DNA of 64,000 nt from Liolophura sinensis (lineage: Eukaryota > Mollusca > Polyplacophora > Chitonida > Chitonidae), in contig NC_088297.1 in NCBI RefSeq assembly GCF_032854445.1, positions 9,388,163 to 9,452,162 of the forward strand. The letters run 5' to 3'. Below the pieces are notes generated by a model, which was not told the origin of the DNA, did no database searches, and saw only the letters and a program-made list of their open reading frames with translations. Shown here piece by piece: positions 53,381-63,906 of the stretch. Both the position numbers and the translations under genes were made by a program. How positions within the stretch are numbered: position 1 is the first letter of the stretch; each line of letters opens with the position of its first letter.

Positions 53381-54180
53381 CTTTGGTATGACCGAACCTG
53401 GGTTCCGAGGCGCGGACTAATCTGTAATCGGAAATGGACGGAAATGCATTCAGACATCCCTCAGGGAACGCACTTAACGGAAGATTTTTGAGGGTATAAC
53501 GGAAGCTGTACGAATGGCTTAGGGTCTTGAGGAAGTAAGGAAACACAGGTTGGAGAATTTGTAATTGGAGAAATTGTAAGTACGTCTATTGTAGGTCATA
53601 TGTTTATCAGATCATAAAACAGTTCGATGATATTATGCTTTGGGCGATTAGCCATCAATAAGGCTACTCCGTAATCGGCCAAATGGCCCATACAATCTAT
53701 AAAGCCATTATCTAAGCTAGCGCATTTGCATGCACATGCTATCGTCCTCGTGTCATGTTGATTCAATGAAAGATACTAGGGATTTTTTGACCAAAAATTC
53801 ATATTCGCTAATCAAATAAAATTTTCTCAAGAATAGCTGAAACTATTGCCAATAAGCAAATATCATACTCGTACTATTTATAGTCTTAAAATAATAAAAA
53901 AAAATTTGAAAAGGTTAGAGGCCTGGACTTTACAAACTGCATTATCGATTTTGAACGGTCACACATGTTCAGATGAAGCTAATTATTTGGGTTGATCTAA
54001 AATACTAGCAAAAAATTCGACTCCATCTGTGCTGGTCGATTTCTTTGCCAATAATTTTCCTATTAGTCTCTTCCAGTAAGGCAGCACTATAAATGTGCCG
54101 GCATTGGGTTGGGCCTTCTTCAAGAACACACTGTCCTGATATGACCGAAATAATGTTAAAAGCGACGTCAAACCGTAACC

Positions 54181-54388
54181 ACAAAAATAATATTTATTTA
54201 TTTGATTGGTGTTTTGCGCCGTACACAAGAATATTTCACTTATGGTGGGCGGAAACCGGGCAAAGCCCGGGGGAAACCCACGACCATCCGCAGTTTGCTG
54301 GAAGACCTTCCCACGTACGGCCGGAGAGGAAGCCAGCATGAGCTGGGCTTGAACTCACAGCGGCCGCATTGGTGAGAACAAAAATAAT
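54181..54388 (-). mobile_element. SINE with 11-bp target-site duplication
   Basis: Reverse SINE (54192-54377) from TTTATTTATTTGATTGGTG to the box B side GGCTTGAACTCACAGCGGCC. It is flanked by ACAAAAATAAT at 54181-54191 and 54378-54388. Confidence 0.8.
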
Positions 54389-54969
54389 AACAGCCATGGG
54401 TTGTTTGCCACAGGTGTAATTGTGAGCTGTTCCAAAAACGACTTGAAAGAAACCATAAACCACGGGTTCACATAAACGTCCTCATTTTTAATCATCATTT
54501 CTGTTTAAAAATGTGTTAAATCGAATACATTTGGAACAGATTATGGGAGCAACAACACCATAATGAAATCACGTCCGGTGCTATTCGTAATAAAATCACA
54601 CCTTCTTGATAAGTACACTACATGTGACGTGAATAATAACTTAACCATACATAAATCCGTGCAAAAAGAGTACTAATATCAGTTGTTAAAACAACGAGAT
54701 GTATTCAGCGTAGATTTAACATTCATTTAACATGAGACAAACGACACGATGTGCTCAGGGTGTACTTAGCCTTCATTTACCATGTTTTCTAGTACCACTG
54801 ACGTTTTCAGCTACATTTTTGCAACATGTCCAACTAAATAAGCTTATGACAATTTACATTGGACCGAAATCCGCTCGTTAGCTGAACAACAGCAAACAGG
54901 TGTGAAAGGTGAAAACCAATTCAACATAATAAAAGATGCGAACATATCTTCACAGAACACGCATGATGG

Positions 54970-55122
54970 ATATTTATTGATTTGATTGGTGTTTTTCGCC
55001 GTTCTCAAGAATATTTCACTTAATGGCCGCGGCCAGCATTATGGTGGGAGGAAACCGGGCAGCGCCCGGGGGAAACTCACGACCATCAGCAGGTTGATGG
55101 AAGACCTTCCTACGTACGCATG
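54970..55122 (-). mobile_element. tRNA-derived SINE, 5' truncated
   Basis: Reverse copy from TATTTATTGATTTGATTGGT through GGCCAGCATTATGGTGGGAG and GGAAGACCTTCCTACGTACG. The tRNA-like head is lost. Confidence 0.75.
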
Positions 55123-55539
55123 AGGGATAAAACTTCTACTGAAGTTACACGTCATAAATTTCAGATGGTGATTCCATTTGCATTTGGTAAAATGGCTAGA
55201 GGCCTCTAGTTTACCAAAATAACAGAGCAAATTAACAGTTACGACTAGAAATTCCGACTAGAAATTTAGAGTTCCGGAAATTAAGTACCCTTCCGTCGTG
55301 TCGTCAACGGTTATAACTATGAAATAAACTTTGTGAGGGAAAGAGTCCGAAAATAAGAGTTCAGCACTGTATATACCGATGAGTCAGCTTCACACATAGA
55401 ACATCCATCAACGCACACGTACACATAACACAAAGGGTGATTCTGACATTTCTGATTCACATTTATGTTCGCGCTAACAATATGAGAATACTGGGACAGG
55501 TTTCACGGTCTTTGTTGTCATCATATCTCACACCGAGCT

Positions 55540-55830
55540 CCAGCGTATTCCAGTCTTGTTCTTAACACCACAGGAATTCAACTCTATTCCAGGCTTATTC
55601 CAATCGCCAGAATTATTCCCAAGTATTCCAGGCTTTTTCTTAAAACCACAACAAATTTAACAGTATCTCAAGCTTGTTCCTGCAACCACCATTATTCCCA
55701 AGTATTCTAAGCTTGTCCACAATACCAATAATTCCACAGTATTCCACAACTGCTCTAACGGCCCCAAAATGGCCGAATATTCAATACTTGTCCTTAACAC
55801 CTCCAGTCTCCAGTCTTGTCCTCAGCGCGC
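55540..55830. repeat. Degenerate array of ATTCCAGGCTTGTTC-type units
   Basis: Words ATTCCAGTCTTGTTC, ATTCCAGGCTTATTCC, ATTCCAGGCTTTTTC, TCTCAAGCTTGTTCC, ATTCTAAGCTTGTCC and CCAGTCTTGTCC recur with CTTAACACCAC and GGAATTC linkers at irregular 35-60 bp spacing. It lies just 3' of the 56 kb exon on its transcribed strand. Confidence 0.6.
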
Positions 55831-56017
55831 CAAGACCATTTTTTATCTTTCCTTTTGGAAATATTGAACGATTTCACTATCTCATAAAAGGACGAGCAAA
55901 CGACATCCGGACGCAAAACCTCCAAGCTTAAAGCTTCACGATATTGACACAAAAGCAGTAAAAAATGACGATATCACCAGAAGAGATAACCCATTCCAGG
56001 GTTTTTTTTTCCAAATC

Positions 56018-56475
56018 TCACGTTGATCTTTCCTTACGCATGGCATACTGTTTCTTGAACACCATCTGACTATTCAGAAACTGCTCAGATTTCGTCAAAG
56101 ACTCCGGGTATCCTTTACTCTTTAAATAATGCTGCAAGTATTTGCGTATTTCTTTCAGCCCGTTAGCGTTATAGTCAGAGCCGTTCTTCTTTTTCACAGA
56201 GGCAAAAAAATGCACAAGGTAGTTGTCCAGCGTGCTCGGAGGCATAGCCTCCACCGGGCGTGATTCAGGATACCCCATAAGAGTTAGCCATCTCTTGAAC
56301 GTATTGACGGCGCTCTGAGCATTACTGGTCGTAGTCTCTCGATAAATGCAAGTCTTCGAGGGCGCCTCTGTGTTGGAAGAATCTAGGGTAGGGTAGGACA
56401 CTTCTACAATGTCGGAATTGTTTTCCCCGGTTCCAGACCACCTGGGTATTCTTCCGCTAGTACTTGGTCGCCAAT
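56018..56475 (-). CDS. Minus-strand terminal exon: core-binding domain (group C, 56 kb)
   Basis: On the minus strand ATAACACTTTCTAG is followed by 152 residues in phase 1 to TGA. It begins DWRPSTSGR. The linker covers 1-50. The domain (about 50-148) shows SAVNTFKRWLTLMGYPE with Trp 63, VEAMPPSTLDNYLVHFF (75-91), KKKNGSDYNANGL, EIRKYLQHYL, KGYPESLTKS, SQMVFKKQY. It is strongly alike the 58 kb exon (DW start, GLKEIRKYLQH, GYPESLT) and more distantly like + strand exon 13. There is no recombinase catalytic half. The product would be a DNA-binding C-terminus for a minus-strand transcript. Confidence 0.75.
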
Positions 56476-58347
56476 CTAGAAAGTGTTATCAGAAAACAAA
56501 AGAACTGTGAGTAAAAACACTCGGAGAATTGTTTAGTGGGGTTTTCAAACTTAATATCTACAAGTCAGTTGCTCTGCGTTTCACGCCGACTCCTAGAGGC
56601 ATCATTTCGGGTTACTTGTGTGCATTTGTTCCCAGCATCAATAAAGTGTCAGAAGTGAGAGGCACAAATGTTTGAAGTACTTGTTCACAAGCTGTATGCT
56701 TGTTTGCCTGCTTGTCGCTGTCAGTGTGCTTTGTCTTGTCAAGCTTGAGAATCATGACATTTCCCCTTTCAATGACAAGAACCACATGCTATCCCAAACA
56801 TGAACCTTTTATGACTATATATATATCTATATATACATATATTCTGACATAGTTGTACTATATAGACATATATATATAACCACATGTTCTTTGTCACTTC
56901 GTTTATCCTGACGATAACCACTGACAACTAGTAATCTTTGACTATGTCCAACGGCCACTACAAAGTTTCTTCTGTAAATCAAGCTTCATGACAATAACAG
57001 TCTACAAAATACTTCACCTTATATTCAAACCTTTCCAGACTAAAAATGTCGTATAAATGACAACATTAACAGAGAAACTAATGGACGTTAATCAATTACA
57101 ATATCATTCGGCAGGCACTGCAAAACGTTGTCATGCAACATCCATGCAAAACCTATGTAAGAAAAATAAGGCAGCCGTTTGAGAAAACGAATGATCCATG
57201 TAAGAAAAATTCGCCAATACTCAACACAAAAGTAAAGCCAATCAAAACGGTTACTGATTGACAGGAAGGCCATGAGGGATCATCAGGTTACCGGTTATAC
57301 ACCTGTATGCTTTGGCATTTGTATTTACGAGAGCAGTAACTGACTGATCGATAGGAGACAGATAAGCACTGTAACACAGTTTTATCCCAGCACACAATAT
57401 AACTTTTGTCCTCCCTAAGCTGTTATTTAGCCAGCAGTTTTCGGAACATGGTTTCACAGAGGAGGGCTATTTTTGTGAAAGGTAATTATTTGGGTTATTC
57501 TGAAATACTAGCAAAGATTCAATTGGATTCGTGGTTGTCGTTTTTCCTTAGACACTCAGAGACAAGATGTGCACTCTATAACAGGGAATGCACTTTACAG
57601 CGAAGTGTACACACGAAAACAAGCTGCACACGAAAACAAGACGTCTCATTACTACCACACACTAGTTTTCTTGTATACACTTATCATGCTTTCCGAAATA
57701 CAGATATCAAGGATCGGATTCGATGAAGTACTCGATGGTAACGTTGAAGAGGGTTACGTGAAGTTGGTCCCGGAAGAATGTTCTGTCGCCTGCAACACTG
57801 AAAAAGTTCCAACGACCGGAGAACCTTTTTCAGCATTTTGTGTGTGTGTGTGTGAGGAAGGTGAAAGGATGGGGGGGGGGGGGGGAGGGATAATGTGTAC
57901 AGAAGCCTTTTTTTGAACACATAATCAGCTCACAACAAAAGCCTTCCCGGTAAACACTTTGACCAGAATGATGCAACATAAAACTAAAGCAATAAGAGAA
58001 ACGATGTTGAATTTCCTTGGCAATGTTCTTCTGAATCATGCAGACAGCCTTATTATTAACACATAATTATAAATAATAATTGCTCGGCTTTGCAAAAAAA
58101 AAACGGTTTTTCGGGTAAATACGTGTACTTATATGACTAGAATTATGCTAGATGACACAAAATAATTGTTTGGAAGTAATTATTTGAATGTTAGTATCAC
58201 TGGGAATTTTTGAGTGAATGATCGGGAGAATTCGATGCATGTTGCATTTTGTGCACGTATGTCCACAACAACGTGTACACATGAATCTCTAGGACATTAC
58301 TATTGGATCCAGATGGTATCCGGTTTTCGTTTCTCAGTCTCCAACAT
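56476..58347. other. Inter-exon stretch with low-complexity DNA
   Basis: Non-coding. It has an AT-rich repeat region (56815-56880), a GT run then a G homopolymer (57838-57887), and a segment at 57484-57520 (ATTTGGGTT then GAAATACTAGCAAAGATTC) also found at about 53975-54020. Two similar blocks beginning AACACATAAT lie near 57917 and 58059. Confidence 0.45.
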
Positions 58348-58787
58348 TCACTTTTGCTTTCCAGAAATTCCCAAAACCACGGATTTCGAATCCTTCGAAG
58401 CTTTCTTCAGCTTCTCCATTTGTCGAAGCATTTCCACCTTTTTCAGGTACACCTCTCGACACTTGGCGAACTTATCTGATCTCGTCAGAGACTCCGGGTA
58501 ACCATGACATTTAAGGTGATGTTGTAAATACTTTCGGATTTCCTTCAAACCGCTCGACTGGTACTCTGACCCGTTCTTGCGCTTCACGGTGGCGAAGAAT
58601 TCGACGAGATAGCCGTCCAGGGTTTCCGGAGGGATTTGCTCTATCGGTCGAGCTTCGTCGTACCCTGCCTCTGCGAGCCACCTACCAAACGTGTTCAGTG
58701 CACTTGCTTCGGGTTGTGTTATAACTTTTGCTACGCACTCAGGAGGTCCGTGCGGATAGTTTGTCTGGCCATCTGATACCGCCCAAT
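58348..58787 (-). CDS. Minus-strand terminal exon: core-binding domain (group C, 58 kb)
   Basis: On the minus strand TAAATTTATTTTAG is followed by 146 residues in phase 1 to the stop. It begins DWAVSDGQ, with a short linker (1-25). The domain (about 28-120) shows SALNTFGRWLAEAGYDE with Trp 37, IEQIPPETLDGYLVEFF (49-65), KRKNGSEYQSSGL, EIRKYLQHHL, HGYPESLTRS and YLKKVEML. A Lys-rich tail (EKLKKASKDSKS) resembles a nuclear localisation signal. The frame is open well upstream of the first Met-like codon, all the way to the splice site. It is a tandem duplicate of the 56 kb exon. Confidence 0.75.
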
Positions 58788-59666
58788 CTAAAATAAATTT
58801 AGTAAAAAAAATACGGAGTTAGAATCCTTGCTTAAAAGTCGTTAATCTGTGCGAAAATGGTGATCTGCTTATCCTGAACGTAGAAATTAAAAAAATGAAA
58901 CAAAACACTGTTTTAACTTCAGGAACCCGCTTTCTCTTATGTAGGGCAACAGGCTATTTAACACCAACATAAAGCAGTTCAGCCTAAAAAATATATTCAA
59001 CGGTCAAACTCCTTTAAACCTAAGGATAACATTTTCGTCAGTTATTAGAAAGCCCAAAAAGTTCTGGCAGAAAATCCAAGCATAACAAATGGCCTGAACG
59101 AAAAATCAATTCTACAAGAAATGTTGTATGGTCAAGTTCAACATTATTAAGAATCACTGCAAATGCACCTGATATTAAAATTAAAAAAGAGCCATCAGAA
59201 AATGGCGAATACCCCCAGGGGCTATACTCTACAGGCCATTTGCATAATGGCGTTACGATCTGCATGAGCTATGCCTTATGGGCTATTGAAAACAGGGTGG
59301 CAGGTGTGGAATACAGTCCACCCACTCAGCAAACAGATGTGCTCTATATGAAAGCATGACCAGGTTACAAATCAAAAAGAAATGCCAGGACACATGTTTA
59401 CCTGTACATTTATAATGACCAACACGTGGAAACGAGGAACTGGGAATGCTACTTAAATGTACGAGCACTGAGAGACTCTAACAACAAGCATTCTGGGAGA
59501 CTGTAACAACACGCATTCACTATCTACAAACTCCAATACTATGTTCAAAGGGCAATAACTCAATAGCCGAAACAGCACATCCACACCATCGCACAGTCTC
59601 TGTTCTGTCTAGAGTTTTATAAAAAAAACAATAGTAACTGTAGGAAGAGGTGCTTTGGCAAGGCGG

Positions 59667-59717
59667 TGGATATGGACAGTCAGTGGATATGGACAGTCAG
59701 TGGATATGGACAGACGC
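59667..59717. repeat. 17-bp tandem repeat, three copies
   Basis: TGGATATGGACAGTCAG at 59667 and 59684, with a third copy at 59701 differing at its last bases. The first two are identical, indicating recent expansion. Confidence 0.85.
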
Positions 59718-60292
59718 AACCTGGTCGTTACTACAACAATCGTGGAAAGGTTCCATACATCGTCACAGCTGTATGTATCCACCAAAAATTACAAATGTAC
59801 ACGCATAACAACTGCAGTTGTAGCCTGAAAACAAAGTCCACACCTATTTAGCAGATATTATGGCAAGCTGGTTACCATGGCAATCTGGTTACCACGACAA
59901 TCGTGAAAATGGACATATGTGAAGTGCGACACATCATTACCAGGTACTGCATGAATCCAACAACATTTAATACAGCATACATGCAAAACAACGGGATACG
60001 GATGTCTCTACATACAAACAGATGGGCGAATCGTCAAATACCGCAAAGCGGTCCGCCTAAACACACGCGTAAACACAAAGATACACGTTTCGTTTGATAC
60101 GATTCAAAAGAGATGCCTCCACCAATCTGACCCCTGTCATACAATTGATAAATTCTTGAACACGGCATTAAAAAACCAATTAAAATAATTAATCAATGAA
60201 AAGATATGCAGCCTTTGTCTTTCACTGATATCCAGATTAACTTATTGACATTCCAGATATGAAATCTAGAAAAGGTCCAAATATTACTGTGC

Positions 60293-60425
60293 TGACACGC
60301 TGTCTATAATTGTCTACCTAAAGCATTCTGTGCTGAAACAATGTCTTTACGGTTGTCTAGATAAAGTATAACAAAGCACCAATAACTTAATGAGGTATTA
60401 TCGGCATATACATGCATCTTTAACT
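60293..60425. repeat. Duplicated segment, partner at 63762-63906
   Basis: GTCTACCTAAAGCATTC, TCTGTGCTGAAA, GTCTTTACGGT, TAAAGTATAACAAAGCA and CAATAACTTAATGA occur in the same order as in 63762-63906, about 3.5 kb away on the same strand. The partner has an extra ~15-bp insertion. Confidence 0.75.
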
Positions 60426-60769
60426 GAAGCACAGCAAAACCAAATATTAATGAAGGACAAATAGACAGAGTTTATGAGTATTACTGAAAGCCACATCAGC
60501 AGTAATACAGTCATATTGTAGCCAAGCACAAATTGTTTTATCAGAGCCAGGCGTTCATGCAAAGTGTAAGGAGAAGCAACCCCTTTCATATCTCAATACC
60601 TCAATGTGCTAATGGCCAATGAAGTCCTCAAACTAACTCAATCAGACATTTGTAGCAGAACGAAATTATACATTGGTCAATCGCCGGTCAACGTAAGACT
60701 ATTTATACTAAGGACATGTCATCAAATCCGCACAGAGCGAAAGGAGTTTCACATTTCACGCTTGGTTGT

Positions 60770-60830
60770 GATTTTACGTCGCACACAAGAATATTTCACA
60801 CTTGCGACGAGTATGGCTTTGCACAATCAG
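60770..60830 (-). mobile_element. Old SINE fragment
   Basis: GATTTTACGTCGCACACAAG and AATATTTCACACTTGCGACG match the reverse 3' end of the main SINE with many differences. Confidence 0.5.
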
Positions 60831-60984
60831 TCAACATTTCACGAGTGTATCGGTATTTATTACCTCTCCAAGAAAGGAATGAATGAATGAATAAATGAAG
60901 GCGGTATTGTGGCTATATCGTCGCAGAGAAATGAAGAAATAAGTAAGTGACAGAGCGTTCAGAATCTCTGGCGATCTGCATTGT

Positions 60985-61125
60985 GATCAACCACATAGAC
61001 GGCGCTGTTATCCGTATGTACATATCTATCACGTACATGGCATTTAACAACATAGATGGCGCTGGGAGCCCGGTGTAACCGTCTATCTTGTATGTCATGT
61101 GTAACATCATAGATGGCTCCTCTTG
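60985..61125. repeat. ~58-bp degenerate repeat, three units
   Basis: CACATAGACGGCGCTG (about 60992), AACATAGATGGCGCTG (about 61050) and ATCATAGATGGCTCCTC (about 61110), each followed by related sequence with TATGTACATATCTATC or GTCTATCTTGTATG. Confidence 0.6.
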
Positions 61126-61777
61126 TAGCAAGAGATCTTTGCATATTAATACGTAATCGTCCGTTACTACTGAATCACAATCTGATCGGTTAGGGTCTGT
61201 AACGCTCGTCATTTTCGAACTGTATCTAATACTGCTTAACCTGGGGCTAGGGGCCGTAAAGGTAGCCATGCTCATCACATCAGCACGATGCCTTTATGAA
61301 CAGTTGCAATCAAAGCGCGACTAAGATACTTGTTTCATTGTTATTTGACCTGGAACTCACTTGCGGACTACGAATTAGAACTTTGATATGGAATTCATGC
61401 CTGGAATATCCACTGTCTGCCCGGCATCATTGAAAACTGATGACCGCTTCTCTCGTGTGTAACCGGCTTTATTTCTTATTTGTATAATTTCTTACATACC
61501 TTTGTCTTTGGAAGCTAGTGTTAAACGTTGTTTTGGAAATGGATCTTGCGATTATCGACTTGGAGCGCCTTTTACGGACAACGAATGGTATATGAATGTC
61601 GGACATGACGCTTATATTTCTCCTATGGATACACCAATACAGTTATGTATATAGACAATATAAATCATACGCACTCGTACTAAGCCAGGTTGGACCTGGA
61701 ACAAAATAATTTCAAGATCCTCCGCACATATTGTAAACTACACTCTAGGGGAGACAATGGCTTATAATGTTTGATTC

Positions 61778-62000
61778 AAGATTTACGCCGTACTCAAGAA
61801 AATTCCATTTATATCAGGTGGCCAGGAGTATGGTGGGAGGACACAGGGAAAACCTACGATATCCACAAGTTGCTGACAACACCGCCAAAACGTACGATCG
61901 GAGACTTGAACTCACAGCGATCGCATCGCGTCATTGTGCTCATGGGTTATTCTGCTGGGCCAACACCTTAACAAACAGGCCATGGAGGCTCCACGGAGAT
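61778..62000 (-). mobile_element. tRNA-derived SINE, diverged, head present
   Basis: Reverse copy from GATTTACGCCGTACTCAAG through GGTGGGAGGACACAGGG and CTTGAACTCACAGCGATCGC to GGCCATGGAGGCTCCACGG near its head. It has many substitutions and lacks the tail. Confidence 0.65.
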
Positions 62001-63156
62001 CATGAAATTCTCACCTCTTAGAGAGCCAACATGGCCGCTACATGTCCTCTATTGCAAAACACAACAGTAACGCATTAAGTTAAAAATCTCAATTGTTGTA
62101 TTTGTGACTTAAATGGTAGGCCACAACAAGTATTTCAGCAAATGATTTCAATGTGTTTATATATACATGTATATGTAAAACGATTAACATTATATAAAAA
62201 TTAAAAACCGAATCATATTTAAAAAAAACACACAGGCAAACATTATTCTTTTTAAAATTTACCACACATCATTAACCGCACACAAAGCTTCCACATGGAA
62301 ATTTTGCCAGAAATAGGATCTTAAACTTAAAAGACTTCCCGAATCTCTGGTTAAATCACTTCTCTTTTCTTTTTCGTGTCAAAGACGACATGCGAAAATA
62401 AAACGTCCAAAATTCCTCTGCTTTTTGAGACAAGGCAAAATAACATAAGGAGTTCGCCGGACAGCGAAGTGAGATGTTTCCCGTTGCAAAGATGATGCTG
62501 TCATGACAGTATACACGACGAGGAACCACTTCAAGTCATCACGGCAATACTGAATAAGGTCAAGCGGTTGTCCATGACTGCTTTAAGCTGTTTAAGAAAC
62601 AGTCCAAGATGAACTGTGACTGTGCCAAAACTTCTTGTAAACAAAGCAATGAACAGTGGTTGAGCGAAGATTTCTTCTCAGAATACATATACCACTTGAT
62701 CAGTCCACTGATTTGAAACACCAATGTCACTTAAAAGATGGATCAAAGTAAACACTACTGAAAGGCTCCGTACGCCGGTAAAACTGTTCAATGGCGGAAC
62801 ACCTCACCCTGTATGCGCGCTTGCGCGGACTGACTTCCGCCCATTCACCAGTCAAATAAAAACTGTCATAATTAGCAGGACTTGTACCCTGCTGATTTTT
62901 GATGAACGATCTCATTAGAGGCCTTTTGAATGATACACACGTTTTTCACTGGGGTCAAATCAACAACGTGAAATTTATCTGAACATTTATGTTTGGGCTC
63001 CAGATGTTACAACTGGGAACATTTAACAAACGATATATGACAAGATATATGTATTTCAATCTGAACTTCTACGCATGCCCCGTGAACTGTGCAACATATT
63101 GACATTTTACTTTTTCACTTCAATGGAGTCAGAATAAGTCACTGGTCATGGTAAAG

Positions 63157-63374
63157 TCACTCAGGAATTTCAGCGCCCATATCTTTCCGTTTCACACAGC
63201 GCGCCAGGTGATTTCTGGCGTACTCTTTTCGGCTGAATTTGGCACCGCAATACTGGCAGCTGAAGGGTTTGGGGTTGGCTTGGTGGAGCCGGAGGTGTCT
63301 GGTCAAGCTGTCAGGACGGGTAAACACTTTCTGGCAGACGAAACAAATTCTGGATGTTGTCTTCCGCGGAGGGT
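63157..63374 (-). CDS. Minus-strand terminal exon: C2H2 plus C2HC zinc fingers (63 kb)
   Basis: On the minus strand ATTTCTGTTCATTCCAG is followed by 72 residues in phase 1 to TGA. It starts DPPRKTTS. Finger 1 is CFVCQKVFTRPDSLTRH with His three residues on. Finger 2 is CQYCGAKFSRKEYARNH and ends in Cys four residues later (HLARC), so it is a C2HC finger. C2HC fingers also occur in the paired fingers of lola-type proteins. A short basic tail follows. It is the first exon of the minus-strand set in transcription order within the window, so further upstream exons should lie to the right. The acceptor ends TTCCAG, like several + strand exons. Confidence 0.8.
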
Positions 63375-63566
63375 CTGGAATGAACAGAAATACGGGCCGT
63401 GGGCAGAAGGTGTCTTCGATTATTGTCTTTGTATGCCATTACATATTCTATAGGGAAAAGTGATTTATGGTTGATAGCTTAAACAAAATTCCGTTACGAT
63501 AAACTGACAGGGACAGTCTAACCAAACCATGAGACACCGTGTGAAATCATGTTTATAATAGCAAAT

Positions 63567-63646
63567 TCTCCCGGACTCTGCCCGCTTTCTTCCCACCGTC
63601 AGTGAAATAATCTTCAGCACAACAGTAAAACACCTATCAGATAAAT
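63567..63646 (+). mobile_element. SINE 3' fragment, diverged
   Basis: CTCCCGGACTCTGCCCGCTT, CTTCCCACCGTCAGTGAAAT and ACAGTAAAACACCTATCAGA match the 3' third of the main SINE. Confidence 0.6.
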
Positions 63647-63761
63647 TTAACTACACACAACAGCTGTATGGTTAGTACATCGGATTCTGTAAGACGAGCT
63701 CTACATTGAAAATTCCATTTCGTTGTCTATGATGGAGTAAAGACAGCATTTCCGATTCCGT

Positions 63762-63906
63762 GTTGACACACTGTCTGTAACTGTCTACCTAAAGCATTCA
63801 GCAGTATATCCATTCTGTGCTGAAAAAAGTCTTTACGGTAGTTTGGCTAAAGTACAACAAAGCATCAATAACTTGATGAAGTCTTATCGGTATATAGACA
63901 CATGTT
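63762..63906. repeat. Duplicated segment, partner at 60293-60425
   Basis: Same ordered words as the 60.3 kb copy, with an additional AGCAGTATATCCATTC between the blocks. Confidence 0.75.

Larger units (their letters stand above)
51570..56017. other. Inter-exon stretch with duplications and SINEs
   Basis: Non-coding. It contains a ~150-bp imperfect tandem duplication (51627-51925), a reverse R1 copy (52215-52312), a 22-bp triplication (53047-53112), a dispersed repeat (53113-53380), SINEs at 54181-54388 and 54970-55122, and a degenerate array (55540-55830). Nothing was recognised at 52320-53040 or 53400-54170. Confidence 0.45.
58788..63156. other. Inter-exon stretch with repeats
   Basis: Non-coding. 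It contains a 17-bp triplication (59667-59717), a duplicated segment (60293-60425, partner at 63762-63906), an old SINE fragment (60770-60830), a ~58-bp repeat (60985-61125) and a diverged SINE (61778-62000). Nothing was recognised at 58800-59640 or 62000-63150. Confidence 0.45.
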
